A model generated the notes under the pieces. It did not search any database. It was given only the letters and a program-made list of their open reading frames with translations, and had not been told where the DNA came from. The translations under genes were made by a program, and so were the position numbers. Positions 1 through 5,599 of a DNA stretch of 19,673 bases are shown piece by piece. The stretch's first letter is position 1; every line of letters begins with the position of its first letter. This DNA comes from JANRLJ01 sp034437895 (GTDB lineage: Bacteria; Chloroflexota; Anaerolineae; Aggregatilineales; Phototrophicaceae), in contig DAOTTO010000611.1 in the NCBI GenBank assembly GCA_034437895.1, forward strand, positions 1 through 19,673, read 5' to 3'.

Positions 1-234
1 CGCCAGAAACGGCACTTCGGCTTTCAAACGGGCGACATAGTACAGGCAAGTGTGCCTACTGGAAAGTATGCAGGTGACTACACTGGACGAGTAGCTTGTC
101 GCGCAACTGGCAGCTTCGACATTAAAACCGAGGTTGGGAAAATCACAACCAAACATAGCAATTGCGTAGTCCTACACCATTCGGACGGCTACACCTATAC
201 GAAAGGATTAAGATGCTTACCTCCCCATGCCTAA
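1..234 (+). CDS. IscB/IsrB-type RNA-guided nuclease, C-terminal fragment (cut by window edge)
   Basis: The reading frame is open from base 1, so the gene begins outside the window and only about 77 C-terminal residues are seen. Motifs FGFQTGDIVQA, GRVACRATGSFDIKT and HSDGYTY match my memory of the C-terminal domain of IscB-like (RRXRR/HNH) proteins of IS200/IS605-type elements. The RuvC and HNH catalytic parts would lie to the left and cannot be checked. The end of the protein (LRCLPPHA) runs into the right-end hairpin of the element, and the TAA stop lies in the hairpin loop, an arrangement typical of these elements. A GTG at 52 could be read as a start, but the similarity continues upstream of it, so it is internal. 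IscB proteins are RNA-guided DNA nickases or nucleases encoded by transposons. The family assignment is from recall; no alignment was run. Confidence 0.75.
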   Translation, partial: RQKRHFGFQTGDIVQASVPTGKYAGDYTGRVACRATGSFDIKTEVGKITTKHSNCVVLHHSDGYTYTKGLRCLPPHA

Positions 235-244
235 AGGCAGGGGT
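221..244 (+). mobile_element. Right-end hairpin of an IS200/IS605-type element
   Basis: CCCC (223-226), a bulged A, TGCC (228-231), loop TAAA, GGCA (236-239) and GGGG (240-243) form a stem-loop at the very 3' end of the IscB reading frame. Subterminal imperfect hairpins of this kind are the transposase recognition sites at the right end of IS200/IS605 elements. The exact cleavage point, and so the element boundary, cannot be fixed from one end; it should lie shortly after the hairpin. Confidence 0.6.
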
Positions 245-338
245 ATCTCGCACCGATTTCGATGACTTAGAAATTGATGATACTATGGGGATGGATAAAT
301 TTGTTATGGTGGGGTTTTCAGTAATATGTCAACAATAA
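243..338 (+). pseudogene. Possible 3' remnant of a gene interrupted by the IscB element
   Basis: Just after the element's right end a frame stays open for about 31 codons (residues DFDDLEIDDTMGMDKFVMVG and on) to a TAA at 336-338. It overlaps the start of the next HEAT gene by 13 bases. An insertion into the 3' end of a gene that was once coupled to the HEAT gene would give this picture. The frame is short and could be open by chance, and I recognise no family. Confidence 0.18.
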
Positions 339-1180
339 CGTCGGAGACTATTCAACAGCTTATTAGCAAGCTGGACAGCGATAAGCACGATATACAGCAA
401 ACAGCCGCGATTCAATTAATCGAAATTGGGCGATCAGCCGTGCAGCCACTCATCAATGCGCTCAAAAATACCAGTTGGCGCGTCCGTTATTTGGCGGCGT
501 GGGCGTTGGGCGAAATTGGTGATGAAACAGCCGTCGAACCGTTGATTAAAACGCTGCAAGATCGCAACAGCGATGTCCAAGATTGGGCGGCAAAAGCATT
601 AGGCGAAATTGGCGATGTCCGTGCTGTGCGTCCGCTGATTGTGCTGCTCAAAGATCGTGATGCAGGAACGCGCCGTAATGCTGCCGCTGCATTAGGCTGG
701 ATTGGTGACGAAAGCGCGTTACAGGCCTTGATAGGGATGCTCACTGATACAGATGACGCGGTTCGCAGCAGTGCCGCCGCCGCTTTGGGGAATTTAGGTG
801 ACGCGCAGGCGACGCTTGCTCTGATCCCTATGTTGAAAGATAAAGATGAATGGGTGCGGATTCGCAGCGCGAAGGCAATCGGCAAAATCGCAGATTATCG
901 TGCTACATCGCCATTGATCGAAACCTTAAAAGATGAGCGTGAATGGGTGCGGTATAACGCGGCTTGGGCATTGGGGCAAATCCGCGACGGAAGCGCTTTT
1001 CAGGCCTTAGTGGAGTCACTCAACGACGAAAGTGCCAATGTCAGGCGCGGTTCGGCGGAAGCACTAGGCAAATTTGGCGATCCGCGTGCGATTGAACCGC
1101 TGAAAAAACACTTGACGAGCGATGCCGATGATGGCGTAAAATCTGCCCTTTATACGGCGCTTAAACAAATGGGTCACTGA
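326..1180 (+). CDS. HEAT-repeat (PBS-lyase type) protein, 284 aa
   Basis: The protein is almost entirely HEAT repeats of about 31 residues, roughly eight in number from residue 25 to the end. The recurring pattern is AVxPLIxxLKDxDxxVRxxAAxALGxIGD, with the LG(E/W/N)IGD turn repeated through residues 60-180. Such solenoids act as protein-binding scaffolds. The same repeat type occurs in phycobilin lyases (CpcE/F), but no pigment genes are nearby, so a lyase role is not supported. No signal peptide or membrane segment is seen, which suggests a cytoplasmic protein. The start is the ATG at 326 with a G-rich stretch (GGTGGGG, 308-314) upstream. The next gene, also HEAT repeats, follows with no gap, so the two are almost certainly cotranscribed. 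The binding partner is unknown. Confidence 0.85.
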   Translation: MSTITSETIQQLISKLDSDKHDIQQTAAIQLIEIGRSAVQPLINALKNTSWRVRYLAAWALGEIGDETAVEPLIKTLQDRNSDVQDWAAKALGEIGDVRAVRPLIVLLKDRDAGTRRNAAAALGWIGDESALQALIGMLTDTDDAVRSSAAAALGNLGDAQATLALIPMLKDKDEWVRIRSAKAIGKIADYRATSPLIETLKDEREWVRYNAAWALGQIRDGSAFQALVESLNDESANVRRGSAEALGKFGDPRAIEPLKKHLTSDADDGVKSALYTALKQMGH

Positions 1181-1183
1181 GTG

Positions 1184-1852
1184 ATGAGCGAACAACAAGA
1201 AATCGCGGTACATATTGCTGAACTTGGGGCAGCAGATAGCCAAGCGCAAGAACGCGCCGTCGAATCGCTGATCAAAATTGGCGCAGCGGCAGTGGATATG
1301 CTGATTGATGCTGTTAACGATGGTGACGCGACGGTCTGTGCCAATGCTGTTGAAGCACTAGGGCAAATTGGCGATGAACGCGCCGTTGGCCCGATGATTA
1401 TCGCTCTGCAAGATACAGATGCCAATGTCGTTATCGCCGCGATGAACGCGCTCCGCCGAATTGGTGATCCCCGTGCCGTTCACCCACTAATCCCCTTTTT
1501 AAGCAGCGACGATATTTATATCCATTTCAACGCGACGTTGGCATTAGGGCAGCTTAAACATGGGCAAACAGTCGATGCGCTGCTGGAAATTCTCGACAGC
1601 GATGATGCGCGGGTGCGGCATGGGAGTGTTGTTGCGTTAGGTAGAATAGGCGATGGTCGCGCCATCGAACCATTGATTGGTCTGCTCAATGACGAAGAAG
1701 GCAAAGTTCGCTACAGTGCTGCGTATGCGCTCGGCGATATGGCGACGGAAGCCGATAATCAAGTGATTGCGCCGTTACGCGCTTTACTGACGGATTCGGA
1801 TTTTAATGTTGCCAATGCCGCCCGTGAAGCCTTAGCAAAATTAGGTGTTTAA
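1184..1852 (+). CDS. HEAT-repeat protein, 222 aa
   Basis: This is a second all-helical scaffold of about six to seven 31-residue HEAT repeats (for example AVGPMIIALQDTDANVVIAA, ALGRIGDGRAIEPLIGLLND, ALGDMATEADNQ). It directly follows the first HEAT gene: a GTG abuts the upstream stop at 1181 and an ATG follows at 1184. I prefer the ATG. No clear Shine-Dalgarno sequence is present, so translation is probably coupled to the upstream gene. The two genes may be one ancestral array split in two or a duplication, since the repeats are alike. The 3' end overlaps the convergent DUF4058 gene by 12 bases. No catalytic motif is visible; the partner is unknown. Confidence 0.83.
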   Translation: MSEQQEIAVHIAELGAADSQAQERAVESLIKIGAAAVDMLIDAVNDGDATVCANAVEALGQIGDERAVGPMIIALQDTDANVVIAAMNALRRIGDPRAVHPLIPFLSSDDIYIHFNATLALGQLKHGQTVDALLEILDSDDARVRHGSVVALGRIGDGRAIEPLIGLLNDEEGKVRYSAAYALGDMATEADNQVIAPLRALLTDSDFNVANAAREALAKLGV

Positions 1853-2713
1853 ACTTGAAGACTCCACAATTTCCGCCATGTGCTGACGAATAGTGGCTTG
1901 ATCGACAGCGTTATATGCCTCGAAATTCACCGGAAGTTGTTCATAATCGACTTCATCCCCATATAGGGTTTCTTCAAATGTCTTCTGATAGGGTATGTTA
2001 AAGTCAAACTTTAGCACATCCGCGTCATTCAGCGGGATAGTGACTGTCGGAATAGGCATACTCGCGTCAAATTGGCGAATTCTTCCCTCGCCTTGATACA
2101 CATCTGGACGCGGGTCAATCACTGTAATGCGATAGGGATAAGCGTCGGATTCGTGGGCCGCGTAGTTTGCCACGCCGCGTATTGTCGGAGGCGATTCATG
2201 CAAATAATCCATCTCAACGAACACAATGCCACTTTCTAAAACTCGCTGCCGTTTTTCACGATAGGTCTTAAAATCGGGATGCGGCGGCTTGTTGGAAGGC
2301 GACAGGAGTTCAACCCACACGACAGGATCGCCTTGCAGCGGTTTTTTATAGATCACCAGCGCCTTATAGTAATCAATCTCCTCCAAGATAATAATTTCTT
2401 GGATGGGCATGGCAATGTCCAGCGCATGGGCTGAGGATATGGTTGGGATACGCGCTCGAAAAGGGTCAGGATCATAAATTGTGACATCCGATTTCGGATA
2501 GCTAATAATGGCCGGATCGCCCAATTCCGTGATTTGCAGCGATTGTTCCACATCAGCCGTATAACCCAATGGTCTAAGTGCAATACGCATCGCCTTCAAT
2601 AAATCGACGATAGTTACACTATGGAATCCAACCCATTTGGTGCTGTTTTGTAATAAGCTGTTCAAATGGGGATTGATACCCGGAAACAAATTTTTATCGG
2701 ATTTTATCGACAT
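1841..2713 (-). CDS. DUF4058 family protein, 290 aa
   Basis: The N-terminus NLFPGINPHLNSLLQ followed by WVGFHS, the central VWVELLSPSNKPPHPDF with YREKRQRVLESGIVFVEMDY, and PYRITVIDPRP match the DUF4058 pattern (FPGMDPYLE..W..FH, VEILSPSNK, Y..KR..L..S..HLVEIDLLR). The family is common in cyanobacteria and Chloroflexota and has no established function; the ELLSPxxK segment recalls PD-(D/E)XK nuclease-fold proteins, which is inference. The length is usual for the family. The start is well supported: AGGAGG lies 5 bases before the ATG. It is the last gene of a minus-strand operon, 9 bases after the phosphohexomutase stop, but its link with sugar metabolism may be only positional. Confidence 0.8.
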   Translation of the reverse strand: MSIKSDKNLFPGINPHLNSLLQNSTKWVGFHSVTIVDLLKAMRIALRPLGYTADVEQSLQITELGDPAIISYPKSDVTIYDPDPFRARIPTISSAHALDIAMPIQEIIILEEIDYYKALVIYKKPLQGDPVVWVELLSPSNKPPHPDFKTYREKRQRVLESGIVFVEMDYLHESPPTIRGVANYAAHESDAYPYRITVIDPRPDVYQGEGRIRQFDASMPIPTVTIPLNDADVLKFDFNIPYQKTFEETLYGDEVDYEQLPVNFEAYNAVDQATIRQHMAEIVESSSLNT

Positions 2714-2722
2714 AACAGCCTC

Positions 2723-4117
2723 CTATCCTACTAACGGTGCGACCTGCGGAAATGACTTAAGGGCATCTACAAAAAGATCACGATACGCCAGCGCGTCGGC
2801 TTCAGTTTCGCCCTCAAAACGCAAACTTAAGACTGGTTCAGTGTTGCTGGCGCGTAATAATCCCCATCCACGCTCGAATTTGATGCGGAATCCATCAACA
2901 GTTTCGACTTGCCCTTTGTCTGCCAGCGCCGCCGCGACAGAATCGATCACCTGCTGCTTATCCTCATCAGGGCAGTGGGGGCGATATTCTGGAGTGCTGT
3001 AAAGGGTGGGCAGGGCGGCATTTAAGGCCGAAAGTGGGTGATCGCTGGCTGCCAAGAGTTGCAATATCCGCCCTGCCGCCAGAAAGCCATCATCAAAGCC
3101 AAAATAATCTTCGCCCAAAAAGATATGTCCGCTCATTTCGCCGCCAAGCAGTGCTTCTTTTTCGCGCATAACCTCTTTCACCAGCGAATGCCCACTTGCC
3201 GCCATATATGCCTTGCCCCCGGCAGCCTCGACAGCATCAAACAGTACTTGACTGCTCAAAACATCCGCCACGACTGCCGCGCCGGGATTTCGCTGAAGTA
3301 GATCAATTGCTAACAGCGCCAAGACTCGATCTGCCGCGATCATCTGGCCTTGTTCATCGACCACACCGACACGATCCGAATCGCCATCAAAGGCTAACCC
3401 GATATCGGCCTTCACCTCGCGCACTTTTTCGCCGAGATCACGCATGTTTTCGGCGTTTTGCGGGTCAGGCTGATGATGCGGATAACTGCCGTCCGGCTCA
3501 CAATAGAGACATGCCAAAAGTTCATGTCCCCAGAGTTCGAGCAGGCGGGGAGCGAATAATCCGGCTACGCCGTTCCCGGCATCGACCACAACTTTGAGCG
3601 AGCGTGTTTTGGGGACGCGCTGACCTAAATCATGCACATAGGCGCTGTAAGCCCCCGAATCGACGGTGATGTCGCTGCTGCCGTAAAAAAACTCTTTAGC
3701 TTCTATGATGGCGCGTATAGCTTGGATTTCGTCGCCGTAAAGAGTCTTGCCGCCGACACACAATTTAAAACCATTTTGATCGAACGGGAGGTGGCTGCCT
3801 GTGACCATGACCCCGCCAATTTCGCCGCGTTGAAAGGCGTGCCAATAGACTAAGGGCGTGGCGACCAATCCCAAATCCACGACATGACATCCCGCCGCAA
3901 TGATGCCTTCCATCAAGGCTTTCTGTAGATCAAACGAAGTATGGCGGTTATCGCGCCCGACGACGATCAAATTTTGCCTTTCAAAACGCTGTAGATAAGT
4001 GCTGAAGGCGCGTCCGATTTGATACGCGGCCTCTTTGGTCAGAAGCGCATCCTCACCCGCCGCAGTGCCGCGAATATCGTACTTTTTAAAGATTTTGGGG
4101 TTGATGTTGAGTGCCAC
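2723..4117 (-). CDS. Phosphomannomutase/phosphoglucomutase (alpha-D-phosphohexomutase), 464 aa
   Basis: This enzyme interconverts hexose 6-phosphates and hexose 1-phosphates to supply sugar-nucleotide synthesis in the cytoplasm. All four family motifs are visible: the phosphoserine loop VTGSHLPFDQNGFK with the catalytic serine at about residue 108, the metal-binding loop FDGDSDR with Asp244, Asp246 and Asp248, the sugar-binding loop GGEMSGH at 325-331, and the phosphate-binding loop RASNTEP at 422-428. Length is normal. The serine loop reads TGSHLP rather than the usual TASHNP, a variant I recall from some plant-type and bacterial homologues. Mannose versus glucose preference cannot be decided; glucosamine is less likely given the length and motifs. 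The gene starts 5 bases after the nucleotidyltransferase stop, so the two form an operon that can make a sugar 1-phosphate and then activate it. Confidence 0.9.
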   Translation of the reverse strand: MALNINPKIFKKYDIRGTAAGEDALLTKEAAYQIGRAFSTYLQRFERQNLIVVGRDNRHTSFDLQKALMEGIIAAGCHVVDLGLVATPLVYWHAFQRGEIGGVMVTGSHLPFDQNGFKLCVGGKTLYGDEIQAIRAIIEAKEFFYGSSDITVDSGAYSAYVHDLGQRVPKTRSLKVVVDAGNGVAGLFAPRLLELWGHELLACLYCEPDGSYPHHQPDPQNAENMRDLGEKVREVKADIGLAFDGDSDRVGVVDEQGQMIAADRVLALLAIDLLQRNPGAAVVADVLSSQVLFDAVEAAGGKAYMAASGHSLVKEVMREKEALLGGEMSGHIFLGEDYFGFDDGFLAAGRILQLLAASDHPLSALNAALPTLYSTPEYRPHCPDEDKQQVIDSVAAALADKGQVETVDGFRIKFERGWGLLRASNTEPVLSLRFEGETEADALAYRDLFVDALKSFPQVAPLVG

Positions 4118-4122
4118 GTTAC

Positions 4123-5427
4123 TTAACCCTTATCGCCTTCTTCAATAATGATTTGTTGCTTGACATACATACGCTGACCATTGCGAATATCCTGATGGAC
4201 ATGCGTACCCGGCCCCACCTGTGCGTTTTCGCCAATTTTTATTCCCGGCATTGTCATCACATCGACACCAAGAAATGCGCCGCGCCCGATAACCGCGCCG
4301 AACTTGGTACGTCCGGTATAAACGCGCTGGCCCTTGATTGTCGTCGGCACGTCGCCGCGATCAATCCGTAAATTAGCAGTAGTGCAGCCCGCCGAGAAAT
4401 TCACATTTTCCGCGAAAACCGAATCCAACACACGGCAAGCGTGCATCGAACAGTGATCGGCGACATAGCTGCGAGCGACTTCTGTCGTAAAGCCAACTTC
4501 GCAGTGATTCAACACCATCGACTGCCGTACCAGCGAATTATTGCCCACAATCGTCCCCGCGCCGATATATGCTGGCCCCACCACCGCAGCGCCGGGGAAC
4601 ACCTTCGCGCCTGCGCCGATATAAACGTTGCCGACCAAAGCCGCGTTAGGGGCGATATACGCATTATCGGAAACGATTTGGCCTTCGATCTTGGCGAGAT
4701 AGTAATCCATAATGTCCAGCACATGCCAAGGGAATTTTAAGGCGCTCCACTGCCCTTCATAGGGGACAACGCGGTAAACGGTCTGCTTCATTAATGAATC
4801 CATCGCTCGTTCATAATGGTCATCGCTGGATGCGCCGCGTTCATACTCAAAACGAATCGTCTCCAGCAAGCGGGCGGCATCGGCATGAACATGCGCGACG
4901 ATATTGACCAAGTTGCTTGGCTTATTTAGTGCGCCGGGTTTTTCAATGATGCTGACGATGCGCCGATCAAGATCAACTTGTAGATAGCCGCCGGGGAAAT
5001 ACGCTTCGATTTCATAGCCTGCCAAATAAGTTTCGGTGGGGTTATATTGAAAGGCTTTGAGTATTTGAATATGCAGATTATCATCCACGACATCATGGAC
5101 TTGGTTAACGTAAATGGGCGTATGGGGATTGTCGAGTAGGGCGGGGGCGATTTGCAGCAGTGCATCACCCATCCCTTTGGGTTCGTCTTGGACGACGACA
5201 TCAATCTTCATGACGGAAGCTAACGGCGCGACTAAAGCGCTGATGTCGGCGTGGTTTTCCGGGTTAGCGACGATGACGACTTGGCTAAAGCCGAGCGCAC
5301 GATACCGCTGCAATTGGCTGAGGAGTAGCGGTTCTGTACCAAAGCGCAAAAGTGATTTTTCTCGCAGAGGCCACATCCGTGAGGATGCGCCGCCCGCTAA
5401 AATGACGAGGACAGGAAATGGTGCCAT
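4123..5427 (-). CDS. Sugar-1-phosphate nucleotidyltransferase with left-handed beta-helix domain (GlmU-like), 434 aa
   Basis: The N-terminal half is an NTP-transferase domain: the nucleotide-binding motif LAGGASSRMWPLREKS is at residues 10-25, where GG, R and the final K are the usual catalytic positions. The C-terminal half (from about residue 250) has hexapeptide repeats, such as NVYIGAGAKVFPGAAVVGPA and YIGAGTIVGNN, and GCTTANLRID followed by KFGAVIGRGAFLGVDVMTMP. That last part resembles the acetyltransferase domain of archaeal and bacterial GlmU-like bifunctional enzymes (GT.TANLR). The likely role is activation of a hexose or hexosamine 1-phosphate to an NDP-sugar for cell-envelope glycans. 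Whether the acyltransferase site works, and which sugar is used, is not clear. Start: AAAGGAGTG lies about 7 bases before the ATG. It is the first gene of the operon with the phosphohexomutase. Confidence 0.82.
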   Translation of the reverse strand: MAPFPVLVILAGGASSRMWPLREKSLLRFGTEPLLLSQLQRYRALGFSQVVIVANPENHADISALVAPLASVMKIDVVVQDEPKGMGDALLQIAPALLDNPHTPIYVNQVHDVVDDNLHIQILKAFQYNPTETYLAGYEIEAYFPGGYLQVDLDRRIVSIIEKPGALNKPSNLVNIVAHVHADAARLLETIRFEYERGASSDDHYERAMDSLMKQTVYRVVPYEGQWSALKFPWHVLDIMDYYLAKIEGQIVSDNAYIAPNAALVGNVYIGAGAKVFPGAAVVGPAYIGAGTIVGNNSLVRQSMVLNHCEVGFTTEVARSYVADHCSMHACRVLDSVFAENVNFSAGCTTANLRIDRGDVPTTIKGQRVYTGRTKFGAVIGRGAFLGVDVMTMPGIKIGENAQVGPGTHVHQDIRNGQRMYVKQQIIIEEGDKG

Positions 5428-5454
5428 ACAAGCACTCCTTTATTTCAAGTTATT

Positions 5455-5481
5455 CAGGAGGGCATAGCCAACAACCTCCTG
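5455..5481 (-). promoter_or_regulatory. Leader hairpin enclosing a strong Shine-Dalgarno and a 3-codon ORF
   Basis: In the 5' leader of the nucleotidyltransferase gene (minus strand), CAGGAGG and CCTCCTG form a perfect 7-bp stem with a 13-base loop. The stem's 5' arm is a textbook Shine-Dalgarno sequence, 9 bases before an ATG that opens a three-codon frame (Met-Pro-Ser-stop, 5465 to 5454). The true gene start follows 26 bases later with its own weaker site. No T-run follows, so it is not a terminator. Confidence 0.35.
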
Positions 5482-5510
5482 ACGATATAAGATGGGTTGA
5501 TTAGAATCAA
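5482..5510 (-). promoter_or_regulatory. Candidate promoter of the sugar-nucleotide operon
   Basis: On the minus strand TTGATT (5510-5505) and TATCGT (5487-5482) are 17 bases apart, about 55 bases upstream of the start codon. The -35 is a good match to the sigma-70 consensus and the -10 is moderate. Confidence 0.25.
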
Positions 5511-5515
5511 TTCTA
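5497..5515. promoter_or_regulatory. Operator-like nested palindromes
   Basis: Two perfect inverted repeats share bases: TTGATT-AG-AATCAA (5497-5510) and TAGAAT-CA-ATTCTA (5502-5515). They lie midway between the divergent genes and overlap the proposed -35 box of the minus-strand operon. A dimeric repressor site is a reasonable reading, but no regulator gene is adjacent. Confidence 0.35.
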
Positions 5516-5525
5516 CCAGATGCGC

Positions 5526-5555
5526 TTGCGTTGGTTGAGGTTTACGGCCTAAAAT
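5526..5555 (+). promoter_or_regulatory. Candidate promoter of the helical-repeat gene
   Basis: TTGCGT (5526-5531) and TAAAAT (5550-5555) are separated by 18 bases and lie about 45 bases before the ATG at 5600. It is a moderate match only, divergent from the promoter of the sugar-nucleotide operon. Confidence 0.25.
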
Positions 5556-5599
5556 AACCCCATTAAAAGCCTATTCAGGCGATTGTAGATGCACTGTCC

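Noticed and set aside
487..885. 132-codon minus-strand frame opposite the first HEAT gene
   Set aside because: Ser/Ala-rich translation that mirrors the HEAT repeat periodicity; no ribosome site.
326..1852. HEAT genes as phycobilin lyase subunits (CpcE/CpcF)
   Set aside because: The repeats alone do not define lyases, and no phycobiliprotein or bilin gene is in the window.
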